NCBI RefSeq assembly: GCF_001693415.1
Contig: NZ_MAKX01000013.1
Coordinates: 1 to 64,000 of the forward strand
DNA: 64,000 bases
Source: Tenacibaculum soleae
GTDB taxonomy: Bacteria > Bacteroidota > Bacteroidia > Flavobacteriales > Flavobacteriaceae
Direction: 5' to 3'
Shown here piece by piece: positions 39,341 to 46,841 of the stretch (position 1 is its first letter; every line of letters starts with the position of its first letter). The translations under genes and the position numbers were made by a program. Below the pieces are notes generated by a model. It was not told where the DNA came from, did not search any database, and worked only from the letters and a program-made list of their open reading frames with translations.

Positions 39341-40804
39341 TTAGTTTTTAATAGGGATGTTTTTTAAAATCTCTAATAAAAATTTCCAGTATTTTTGAGT
39401 AGATGAAATTTGTGCGCGCTCATCAGGTGAGTGTGCTCCTTTAATATTAGGACCAAAAGAAACCATGTCCATATCAGGGTAATTTTGACCTAAAATTCCA
39501 CATTCTAAACCAGCATGACAAGCTGCTACATTTGCTTTTTCGCCATGTAATTCTTCATATAACTTAGAAACAGTTTTTAAAATTTCAGAATTTACGTTTG
39601 GTAACCATCCAGGGTAAGAACCCGAAAATTCTACCTCAAAACCTGCTAATTCAAATACGGCACGTAATGAGTTTGCTAAATCCCATTTATTAGTTTCTGA
39701 AGATGAACGTGTTAAGCACCCTATTTTAATGGCACCGTCTTTTACAATAATACGAGCAATGTTGTTTGAGGTTTCTACCAAACCTTCAATATCAGGGCTC
39801 ATTCTATAAACACCATTTAAAGCGCCGTAAATAGCTTTAATTAATCCTTCTTGAACACCTAAATCCATTACTTTTGCAGGAGCATCAATTGTTGTTAATT
39901 CAATTGATAAATTAGGTTCTAATGTTGAAAATTCAGCTTTAATACTGTTTATTAATTCTTGAATTTCAAACAAAAATGGTTCTTTTGAAGCGGTATCAAT
40001 AACTACGTTAGCAAAACTTTCACGAGGAATCGCATTTCGTAAACTCCCTCCGTTTATTTCGGTAACGCGTAATCCGAAGTTTGTAAAGCCATCAAATAAT
40101 AAACGGTTCATTATTTTGTTAGCATTACCTAAGCCTTTAATAATATCCATTCCAGAATGCCCACCGCTTAAACCTGTAACAGCAATTTGAAATGCAGTAA
40201 TATTATCAGGAGTAGTTTCTTCTTTGTAAGTTCTTGTAGCAGTAACATCTACACCACCAGCACATCCCATACCAATTTCATCATCTTCTTCAGTGTCCAA
40301 ATTTAATAAAATTTCACCTTTTAAAATGCCTCCTTCTAATCCCATGGCACCTGTCATACCAGTTTCTTCGTCAATAGTAAATAAAGCTTCAATAGCAGGG
40401 TGTGCAATATCGGTAGCTTCTAAAACAGCCATGATTGAGGCTACACCTAAACCATTATCTGCCCCTAAAGTGGTTCCGTCTGCTTTTACCCAGTCGCCAT
40501 CAACAAACATTTTAATTCCTTCTTTATCAAAATCAAAAATAGTGTCGGAATTTTTTTGATGTACCATATCTAAATGGCTCTGCATTACAATGGTTTTACG
40601 ATTTTCCATTCCGGCAGAAGCAGGTTTACATATAATAACGTTTCCAACTTTATCAACCATGGTTTCAAGATTGAGGTTTTTACCAAAATCCACCATAAAC
40701 TGAATAACTCTTTCTTCTTTTTTTGATGGACGAGGCACTGCGTTTAAAAGTGCAAAATTCTTCCAAACAGCTTTAGGTTCTATGTTTTTAATGTCTGAAT
40801 TCAT
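39341..40804 (-). CDS. pepD: Aminoacyl-histidine dipeptidase (peptidase D, M20 family)
   Basis: 487 residues, normal PepD length. Metal-site motifs are SHLDMVHQK (His77, Asp79), TLGADNGLG (Asp116), and TIDEETGMTGAMGL (Glu146/Glu147), with the later GHSGMDI of the lid domain and GLECG and GPNIKGAHSPDE near the C-terminus. It is a cytoplasmic zinc dipeptidase that cleaves Xaa-His dipeptides. A TATCTTCG box (40834-40841, minus) lies 29 nt upstream. Monocistronic. Confidence 0.95.
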   Translation of the reverse strand: MNSDIKNIEPKAVWKNFALLNAVPRPSKKEERVIQFMVDFGKNLNLETMVDKVGNVIICKPASAGMENRKTIVMQSHLDMVHQKNSDTIFDFDKEGIKMFVDGDWVKADGTTLGADNGLGVASIMAVLEATDIAHPAIEALFTIDEETGMTGAMGLEGGILKGEILLNLDTEEDDEIGMGCAGGVDVTATRTYKEETTPDNITAFQIAVTGLSGGHSGMDIIKGLGNANKIMNRLLFDGFTNFGLRVTEINGGSLRNAIPRESFANVVIDTASKEPFLFEIQELINSIKAEFSTLEPNLSIELTTIDAPAKVMDLGVQEGLIKAIYGALNGVYRMSPDIEGLVETSNNIARIIVKDGAIKIGCLTRSSSETNKWDLANSLRAVFELAGFEVEFSGSYPGWLPNVNSEILKTVSKLYEELHGEKANVAACHAGLECGILGQNYPDMDMVSFGPNIKGAHSPDERAQISSTQKYWKFLLEILKNIPIKN

Positions 40805-40833
40805 TGTTAAATGTTTGTTTAAATTTTAAAGTA

Positions 40834-40841
40834 CGAAGATA
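40834..40841 (-). promoter_or_regulatory. Candidate -7 box of pepD
   Basis: TATCTTCG on the minus strand, one base from TAnnTTTG, 29 nt before the ATG. Confidence 0.42.
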
Positions 40842-40946
40842 CTTTTTTTAATTGCAGAACGATAGCTCAAAGAGTGATTAATTAACGAGTGTTTTTTATA
40901 AGCTAATTGATGCGTTGTGTATTGCTGTTTGCTAATTGAAAAATTG

Positions 40947-40954
40947 TAAATTCG
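40947..40954 (+). promoter_or_regulatory. Candidate -7 box of recR
   Basis: TAAATTCG, one base from consensus, ends 4 nt before the recR ATG, consistent with a leaderless transcript. Confidence 0.45.
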
Positions 40955-40958
40955 CGTC

Positions 40959-41576
40959 ATGGATTTTTCATCAAAAATATTAGAAAATGCGGTAAATGAA
41001 GTAAGCAGATTACCAGGGATTGGTAAGCGAACAGCACTTCGTTTGGTGTTACATTTATTAAAGCAGCCTAAAGAAAACACTACATTTTTAGCAAAAGCTT
41101 TAACAAGTTTACGGAACGATGTAAAATCGTGTGCAAAGTGTCATAATATTTCTGACACCGTTTTATGTGATATTTGTAATAACTCCAATAGAAATATAGA
41201 AATAGTTTGTGTGGTAGAGGATATTAGAGATGTGATGGCGATTGAAAATACGGCACAATTTAGAGGTGTGTATCATGTATTAGGAGGTAAGATATCGCCT
41301 ATTGAAGGAATTGGGCCACAAAACTTACAAATAGATTCTTTAGTGAATAAAGTAAAAGAAGGTGAGGTAAAAGAGTTGATTTTTGCTTTAAGTTCTACAA
41401 TGGAAGGGGATACAACCAATTTTTATATTTTTAAACAGATAGAAAAATATAATATTACAACATCAACTATTGCTCGAGGAATTTCAGTGGGGGATGAGTT
41501 GGAGTATGCGGATGAGGTTACTTTGGGTAGAAGTATTGTTAATAGGATTCCTTTTGAGCAGGCGATAAAAGGATAA
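40959..41576 (+). CDS. recR: Recombination mediator RecR
   Basis: 205 residues, full length. The helix-hairpin-helix [16 protein letters not shown] (15-30) is followed by the zinc finger Cys58, Cys61, Cys70, Cys73, the Toprim start [14 protein letters not shown] (83-96) and the C-terminal ATPase-like [22 protein letters not shown]. RecR works with RecF and RecO to load RecA at single-strand gaps. Monocistronic with a strong terminator. Confidence 0.96.
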   Translation: MDFSSKILENAVNEVSRLPGIGKRTALRLVLHLLKQPKENTTFLAKALTSLRNDVKSCAKCHNISDTVLCDICNNSNRNIEIVCVVEDIRDVMAIENTAQFRGVYHVLGGKISPIEGIGPQNLQIDSLVNKVKEGEVKELIFALSSTMEGDTTNFYIFKQIEKYNITTSTIARGISVGDELEYADEVTLGRSIVNRIPFEQAIKG

Positions 41577-41580
41577 TTAA

Positions 41581-41615
41581 AAAAAAGCGAAGTTTTAAAA
41601 CTTCGCTTTTTTTAT
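41581..41615. terminator. Terminator of recR, possibly bidirectional
   Basis: Perfect 16+16 palindrome (41581-41612, core GCGAAGTTTT) with A and T runs; 4 nt after the recR stop and also positioned to stop the convergent lipoprotein gene. Confidence 0.88.
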
Positions 41616-41641
41616 TATGTTAATGAGAAAGGAGGTGATGT

Positions 41642-42037
41642 TTATTTTCTTTTGTAAGTAATTATTTCAACTGTTCCATCATCATCAGTTTCGTTAAAAG
41701 AAAAAGTGTTGTTGTTGTTTGTAAAAGTTACTTTATTAACACTCTCTTTTGTACTCCCATCTTGAGTTATACCGTAGTTTCCTCCACTTCTATTAATCCA
41801 AGTACCTTTGTTAGTGTTTTCTAGTTCGCATTTATCATCAATGAGTTCGTAGTGGTCGTTTATAAAATTTCCGTTTTCAAGAATAGTAAGTGTAGTTTTT
41901 TGTGAGCATTCATCAACTTCTGTTCCATCTACAGCAGAAAATGACCAAGTTCCGATAAAAGGATCTAAATTATCATCATTGCTAGAACAAGATATTAAGG
42001 TTAAGATAGTAATAGATAAAATAAGTAATCTTTTCAT
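41642..42037 (-). CDS. Lipocalin-like small lipoprotein
   Basis: 131 residues with a lipobox (LTLISC, Cys17) then an Asp/Asn spacer (SSNDDNLD). The mature part starts PFIGTWSFSAVDG, typical of the lipocalin-like domain of Bacteroidetes lipoproteins, and continues TLTILENGNFINDHY and GTWINRSGGNYGI, i.e. a small beta-barrel. Two cysteines (in DECSQK and DKCELE) may form a disulphide. Ligand unknown. It is the last gene of a minus-strand run with hemJ and hemH (37-nt gap). Confidence 0.82.
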   Translation of the reverse strand: MKRLLILSITILTLISCSSNDDNLDPFIGTWSFSAVDGTEVDECSQKTTLTILENGNFINDHYELIDDKCELENTNKGTWINRSGGNYGITQDGSTKESVNKVTFTNNNNTFSFNETDDDGTVEIITYKRK

Positions 42038-42074
42038 GATTTATAATTAAAAAATTTAAGCGACTAAAGTATAA

Positions 42075-42665
42075 TTAATTATCAAGTTTTTCATCCTCTT
42101 CAATCAAATCTTTTTCAAACTTATCCCAAGATTTTTTTGCTCTTACTTTTTTGTAAAAACGAATTCCTATCATTAGTAATATTCCAAAAAGAATAATACC
42201 AACAACACCCCAAATCCAATTAATAGCACTTTTTAAAACAACTAAAAATACTACGGCAAACAGAATTACAGTGGGTGCTTCGTTAAATATTCTCAGTTTT
42301 GTCGGCGAATAGTTGATTTTATCGTTTTGTAATTCTTTATATATTTTGTGGCAAAATCCGTGGTAAAAATATAAAGCTAAAACAAATGCTAGTTTTATAT
42401 GCATCCAAGGCATTTCTAGATAAACAGGATTTTTATAAAGCATCCAAAAGGCAAAAAAACTTGCCAAAATTGCTGATGGCCATGTAATAATATACCACAA
42501 GCGTTTTGTCATTAATTTGTACTGGGTTTGTAAAATAGTTTTAGCGGGGTCGTCTTTTTTTTCAGCTTCTACATGGTAAATAAACAACCTACCGATATAA
42601 AATAAACCAGCAAACCAGGTGACTACAAAAATAATATGCAATGCTTTTACGTATAAAAAATCCAT
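42075..42665 (-). CDS. hemJ: HemJ-type protoporphyrinogen IX oxidase
   Basis: 196 residues with four to five membrane segments. The N-terminus reads YVKALHIIFVVTWFAGLFYIGRLF, with the conserved His10 and WFAG of HemJ (formerly UPF0093), and later MPWMHIKLAFVLALYFYHGFCH. HemJ oxidises protoporphyrinogen IX to protoporphyrin IX at the inner membrane. Its place next to hemH supports this over a generic CopD-like protein. It fills the step between HemF and HemH, so the locus has every step from glutamyl-tRNA to haem. Confidence 0.88.
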   Translation of the reverse strand: MDFLYVKALHIIFVVTWFAGLFYIGRLFIYHVEAEKKDDPAKTILQTQYKLMTKRLWYIITWPSAILASFFAFWMLYKNPVYLEMPWMHIKLAFVLALYFYHGFCHKIYKELQNDKINYSPTKLRIFNEAPTVILFAVVFLVVLKSAINWIWGVVGIILFGILLMIGIRFYKKVRAKKSWDKFEKDLIEEDEKLDN

Positions 42666-42766
42666 TTTTTTCTATTTAAAACTTATTTATTGTTAAAGTT
42701 TTGAGGAAAATCGAAGGTTTAATTAAATAAAGTTATCAATATAAATTTTTTCATTCCTCAAAAAAA

Positions 42767-42868
42767 TACTCGAACTGACAATCGTTTTTTATTTAGAAAA
42801 ATGCGCTAAATGATATTTGTATGTCACCTCGAGTGATTTCGATATTTCTCGAAATTGTATCGAGAAGT
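42767..42868. repeat. Dispersed palindromic repeat between hemJ and hemH
   Basis: Imperfect inverted ends (42767-42780 ACTCGAACTGACA type, and 42822-42834 TGTCACCTCGAGT) are followed by an inner stem TTTCGATAT...ATCGAGAA. The TGTCnCCTCGAGTGA element recurs at 63350-63364. It looks like a family of flavobacterial intergenic palindromes and not a gene-specific signal. Confidence 0.6.
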
Positions 42869-42872
42869 TATT

Positions 42873-43892
42873 CTAAAATTTATTGATCCATCCAGCTAAA
42901 ACATCAACCCAATCGTCATTATCGTTTATGCATGGAACTGTATGAAATTCTTCTCCACCTGCTTCTAAAAACTCTTCTTTTCCTTCCATGGCAATTTCTT
43001 CTAGCGTTTCTAGGCAATCAGAAACAAAAGCCGGGGTAACAATGGCTAATTTTTTAACACCTTCTTTTTCGGCTTTATTTACAATTGTTCTGTCGGTATA
43101 AGGTTGTAACCAAGGATCAACGCCTAAGCGAGATTGAAAAGAGGTTGAAACGGTGTTTTCATCTAAGCCTAATTCAGCAATTACATTTTTTGTAGTTTGA
43201 TAACATTGATGGCGATAACAATATTCATGCGCTTTTGAAGATGTGTTACAGCATGTTAAATTTCCTGCTTCAGGATTACAATGAGATTTAGTAATGTCAG
43301 ATTTTCGGATATGACGTTCTGGAACACCGTGATAAGAAAATAAGATGTGATCGTAATCTTTATCAGCTAAATAACTTTTGATACTTTTTGCTAGTACTTT
43401 AATATATTCAGGCTTTTTGTAAAAAGCAGGAACATCAGTGATTTTTATATTCGGGAAAAACTCCTTTTGTAATTTATCAGCCAAAACTACAATTGTTTCA
43501 GTAGTTGCCATAGCAAACTGAGGGTATAGCGGAACTAACATTACTTCGGTAACACCTTTGTCGTGTAATTCTTGTAGTCCTTTTTTTATGGTCATACTAC
43601 CATAGCGCATGGCTAAAGCAACAGGTAAATCGGTTTTTTGCTGAACTTTGTTTTGTAATCTTTCTGATAAAACGATTAACGGAGAGCCGTCTTTCCACCA
43701 TATTTTTTTATAGGCAGCGGCAGATTTTTTAGGTCTTGTGTTTAATATGATTCCTTTAACTAAAAATGAACGAAACCAATAAGGAACATCAATTACGCGT
43801 TCATCCATTAAAAATTCACCTAAATATTTTTTAACATCTTTTGGATCTGTACTTTCAGGAGATCCTAAGTTTACTAATAAAGCTCCTTTCAT
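42873..43892 (-). CDS. hemH: Ferrochelatase
   Basis: 339 residues. The catalytic FSYHGVPERH (His188) and the N-terminal LLVNLGSPESTDP are standard, as is FVSDCLETLEEI (C-terminal Glu). It inserts Fe2+ into protoporphyrin IX. An internal segment just after the catalytic His holds five cysteines (205, 214, 215, 225, 230: SHCNPEAGNLTCCN and EYCYRHQC). I recall such internal cysteines as ligands of a [2Fe-2S] cluster in a subset of bacterial ferrochelatases, so this enzyme may carry one; that is inference. Confidence 0.95.
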   Translation of the reverse strand: MKGALLVNLGSPESTDPKDVKKYLGEFLMDERVIDVPYWFRSFLVKGIILNTRPKKSAAAYKKIWWKDGSPLIVLSERLQNKVQQKTDLPVALAMRYGSMTIKKGLQELHDKGVTEVMLVPLYPQFAMATTETIVVLADKLQKEFFPNIKITDVPAFYKKPEYIKVLAKSIKSYLADKDYDHILFSYHGVPERHIRKSDITKSHCNPEAGNLTCCNTSSKAHEYCYRHQCYQTTKNVIAELGLDENTVSTSFQSRLGVDPWLQPYTDRTIVNKAEKEGVKKLAIVTPAFVSDCLETLEEIAMEGKEEFLEAGGEEFHTVPCINDNDDWVDVLAGWINKF

Positions 43893-43962
43893 TCTTTCTA
43901 TTTATATATCTATTACGAGTAAAGTGATTTTATCTTAAAATTACTCTACAATGTTTATAGTA

Positions 43963-44469
43963 TTATTTTTTATTTAATTGATTTGTTGTTTCATATAAAG
44001 CAATACTTAAACTATGTATTACATTCATTGATGAGTTACGGCCGTACATAGGTATAGCAACAGTAGCGTCTACTAGGTTTATGTTTTCAATACCATTTCT
44101 TTCACTACCCAAAAGTAAAACTATTTTTTCTTTTGAAGTAAAATCAAAATCTTGAATTCTTATACTTTCATCAGCAATTTCAATACCTATAATAGTATTC
44201 CCTTCTTCTTTTAATTTATTAATTAGTAAATTGAAATCAGTATATATTTCATGTTTAACTTGAGTATCTGTGTTTCGAGCGGTACGTTTTACATTTCTAT
44301 TTTCAATAGATGGAGAACTTTCGTGTAAAAATATTTTATTTACACCAAAACTTTCTGAAATACGAAAACACATACCAATATTTTCAGGAGTACGAATAGC
44401 ATCACAAACAATTGTTATAGGGAATTGTTGTTGCTTATTTTCTATATCGTAATGAGTAAGTTGCTTCAT
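43963..44469 (-). CDS. TrmH-family (SpoU) 2'-O-ribose RNA methyltransferase
   Basis: 168 residues, compact single-domain SPOUT enzyme. Motif 1 is RTPENIGMCFRISESFG, motif 2 VLLLGSERNGIE and motif 3 IPMYGRNSSMNVIHSLSIALYE, with knot residues intact. It lacks the N-terminal substrate domain of RlmB, so it is closer to TrmH or TrmL, acting on tRNA; the nucleotide is unknown. It starts 6 nt after the AraC regulator gene and is probably cotranscribed with it and possibly with hemH. Confidence 0.87.
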   Translation of the reverse strand: MKQLTHYDIENKQQQFPITIVCDAIRTPENIGMCFRISESFGVNKIFLHESSPSIENRNVKRTARNTDTQVKHEIYTDFNLLINKLKEEGNTIIGIEIADESIRIQDFDFTSKEKIVLLLGSERNGIENINLVDATVAIPMYGRNSSMNVIHSLSIALYETTNQLNKK

Positions 44470-44475
44470 AGTTTT

Positions 44476-45363
44476 TTAGTTGGCTTGTAAAGATATTACG
44501 TATTGTTTTGGTGTGGTGCCAAATTTCTTTTTAAAGGCTGCAATAAAATGACTAGACGTGCTGTAGCCAACTTGTAAGCCAACTTCGTTTACGTTAAATT
44601 GATTACTTTCTAAAAGTTTACGAGCATGTTCCATTTTATAATCAAACAAAAAACTGTAAACAGTATCGCCATATATTTGTTTAAAACCTTCTTTTAATTT
44701 TTTTAAATTTAAGCCAACTTCATTTGCTAATTCTTGTAAGGTTGGAGGTTCACTCATTTTTGAAATAATAATATCCTTCGCTTGTCTTATTTTTAGCACT
44801 TCTCTATCATCTACTAAAAATGGGCAGTATTCACTGTCGGTATTTTCGCCAGTATCAAAATGTAAACTTAATAATTCGTACGTTTTTCCTTTTATGTACA
44901 AATCTCTCATCGAACTATGGTTTTTAGCAGTTAATATTTGTTGTAAAACCATTAATGAGTTTGAGTTGATGGGAGTATTGTCGTAATATTTTTTATTTTT
45001 ATTATCATCACTTAAAAAAGGAATATAACTTGCTTCTTTTGAAAAAAGAGAATGAAATTTTTCGATAGAAATAATTATTGAAACCAAGGATGTTTTAGGA
45101 AGTATTTCTAAGTTAATAGGAAGATTTTGCTGAGGGTTGTATAAAAATATTGAATGTTTATCTAGTACATTAAATGTGTACACGTTATTATTAAAATGAA
45201 ATTTACAATTTCCTTTTACGCAATAATGTAGTTGAATGTATGAGTTATCTATGTCTTTTTTAAAAAGCTCAGTTTTAGTAGTGTTGTTTTGAAATTTCAA
45301 AACAAAAAAACCTTTTTCTAATAGTATTTCTCTAAATGTACTTTCTGCGATGTTTTTTGACAT
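44476..45363 (-). CDS. AraC-family transcriptional regulator in the haem locus
   Basis: 295 residues. The C-terminal ~100 residues hold the paired helix-turn-helix (PTLQELANEVGLNLKKLKEGFKQIYG and VNEVGLQVGYSTSSHFIAAFKKKFG split by a linker), ending TPKQYV as usual. The N-terminal 170 residues are a cupin-like sensory domain with IQLHYCVKGNCKFHF. It is divergent from hemA across a 209-nt gap that contains two 9-bp direct repeats spaced 21 bp apart near the hemA promoter, a typical AraC-type operator. It probably controls haem synthesis; the effector (haem, iron or a precursor) is unknown. Confidence 0.88.
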   Translation of the reverse strand: MSKNIAESTFREILLEKGFFVLKFQNNTTKTELFKKDIDNSYIQLHYCVKGNCKFHFNNNVYTFNVLDKHSIFLYNPQQNLPINLEILPKTSLVSIIISIEKFHSLFSKEASYIPFLSDDNKNKKYYDNTPINSNSLMVLQQILTAKNHSSMRDLYIKGKTYELLSLHFDTGENTDSEYCPFLVDDREVLKIRQAKDIIISKMSEPPTLQELANEVGLNLKKLKEGFKQIYGDTVYSFLFDYKMEHARKLLESNQFNVNEVGLQVGYSTSSHFIAAFKKKFGTTPKQYVISLQAN

Positions 45364-45390
45364 ATATCAAAATGTAATTAAAAATATTTT

Positions 45391-45409
45391 ATTTAGAATA
45401 GTTCTAAAT
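45391..45409. promoter_or_regulatory. Dyad in the araC-type gene leader
   Basis: ATTTAGAA (45391-45398) and TTCTAAAT (45402-45409) form a perfect 8-bp dyad with a 3-bp spacer, inside the transcribed leader of the AraC-family gene; possible autoregulatory site. Confidence 0.4.
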
Positions 45410-45438
45410 TGAAATATCTTTTATAGTTGATTTTACTG

Positions 45439-45446
45439 CAAAAATA
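45439..45446 (-). promoter_or_regulatory. -7 promoter box of the AraC-family gene
   Basis: TATTTTTG on the minus strand, 75 nt before its ATG. Confidence 0.55.
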
Positions 45447-45491
45447 CACTTTATCTGTGTTTTAGAGGTCTTTTTTTTATAAAAAACAGAT

Positions 45492-45521
45492 AGCGACATT
45501 AAAAGTTCTTTAAGCGACATT
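45492..45521 (+). promoter_or_regulatory. Direct repeats, candidate AraC-type operator of hemA
   Basis: AGCGACATT occurs at 45492-45500 and again at 45513-45521, exactly 21 bp apart (two helical turns, same face). The downstream copy ends 19 bp before the hemA -7 box, overlapping the expected -33 region, as for class II AraC activators. Confidence 0.55.
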
Positions 45522-45540
45522 TTTATTTATTTAATCTTTT

Positions 45541-45548
45541 TATTTTTG
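45541..45548 (+). promoter_or_regulatory. -7 promoter box of hemA
   Basis: TATTTTTG; its last three bases are the TTG at 45546 that would otherwise be read as a start. The preferred ATG is 24 nt downstream of the box. Confidence 0.62.
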
Positions 45549-45572
45549 ACCGACTTTATTGATGAAGACTTA

Positions 45573-46841
45573 ATGGTAGCAGATAAACATAGTAAGAATT
45601 TATATAATATAGGGGTTAGCTATAAAAAAGCAGATGCAACTATAAGAGGAAAGTTTAGTATTTCTAAAGAAAACCAAGTAAAACTTTTAGAAGAAGCAAA
45701 AAAAAATGGAGCAGATGGTATTTTTGTGTTGTCTACTTGTAATAGAACTGAAATTACAGGTTTTGCTGAACATCCATTTCAATTAATTAGTTTGCTTTGT
45801 AAATATTCAAACGGAGCTGTTGAAGAATTTGCCGAAGTTTCAAATGTCTATAAAAATAAAGAAGCTATTAACCATTTGTTTAGAATGGGAACAGGTTTAG
45901 ATAGTCAAATTTTAGGCGATTATGAAATTGTTGGTCAGTTACGCCAAGCATTTAAATTAGCAAAAGAGTTAGGTACCACCAATGCTTATTTTGAGCGTTT
46001 GTTAAACCATGTAATGCAGGCAAGCAAGCGTGTAAAAAACGAAACAAGGTTAAGCTCAGGAACCACTTCAGTTTCATATGCTGCAGTACAGTATATTATT
46101 AAAAACTTACCAGATTATAATTCTAAAAACATATTAGTTTTTGGTTTAGGTAAAATGGGAAAACATACCTGTAAAAATTTAGCAGAATATACACAAAACA
46201 AAACGGTAAGTTTAATTAATAGAACAGAAGAAAAAACCACCGTTTTTGTTAAAGAGCATCCTTCAATATCAAAAGCAAAATTTGAAAATTTAAATAAAGA
46301 AATTGCTAATGCCGATGTTTTAATTGTTTCAACAGGAGCATCAGAAGCAACAATTAAAAGAGAACATATTTTAACAAATAGAGAGCTTTTAATTTTAGAT
46401 TTATCAATGCCGGCAAACGTTTCAAAAGAAGTAGCAGATTTAAAAAATGTTACTTTAGTAAATGTTGATGAGTTATCAAAAATTACTGATGAAACATTGG
46501 CTATTCGCCAACAAGAAATTCCAACAGCCGAAAGTATCATTGAAACACATAAAGAAGAGTTTAATGAGTGGTTAAATCATAGGAAATTTACCCCAGCTAT
46601 TACAGCGTTAAAAGAATCGTTACAAACAATTCAACAACACGAAATAGCCTTTCATAAGAAAAAAATAAAAGATTTTGATGAATCTCAAGCAGAAGTAATC
46701 ACATCAAGATTCATTCAAAAAATAACTACACAGTTTGTAAAACACTTAAAAGCCGAAGAAACATCAGTAAACAATAGTATTGAAGTAATGGCAAAAGTGT
46801 TTGGCGCAAATTTAGAAACTATCCATGCAGAAGACAATTAG
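45573..46841 (+). CDS. hemA: Glutamyl-tRNA reductase
   Basis: 422 residues from ATG 45573. The frame is open to TTG 45546, but that codon lies in the promoter box and the family-conserved sequence begins at YNIGVSYKKADATIRGKF. The catalytic Cys56 is in LSTCNRTEI, the NADPH-binding motif is VFGLGKMGKH, and a C-terminal dimerisation domain follows. It reduces glutamyl-tRNA to glutamate-1-semialdehyde, the first and usually controlled step of C5-type haem synthesis. The last 17 nt overlap hemC, so the two are tightly coupled. Confidence 0.95.
   Translation: MVADKHSKNLYNIGVSYKKADATIRGKFSISKENQVKLLEEAKKNGADGIFVLSTCNRTEITGFAEHPFQLISLLCKYSNGAVEEFAEVSNVYKNKEAINHLFRMGTGLDSQILGDYEIVGQLRQAFKLAKELGTTNAYFERLLNHVMQASKRVKNETRLSSGTTSVSYAAVQYIIKNLPDYNSKNILVFGLGKMGKHTCKNLAEYTQNKTVSLINRTEEKTTVFVKEHPSISKAKFENLNKEIANADVLIVSTGASEATIKREHILTNRELLILDLSMPANVSKEVADLKNVTLVNVDELSKITDETLAIRQQEIPTAESIIETHKEEFNEWLNHRKFTPAITALKESLQTIQQHEIAFHKKKIKDFDESQAEVITSRFIQKITTQFVKHLKAEETSVNNSIEVMAKVFGANLETIHAEDN

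Noticed and set aside
45546..45572. TTG start for hemA
   Set aside because: It overlaps the -7 box TATTTTTG and the extra residues do not resemble GluTR N-termini.
46115..46540. 141-codon antisense frame within hemA
   Set aside because: Opposite a conserved gene; Ser/Phe/Val pattern is that of a reverse-strand shadow.
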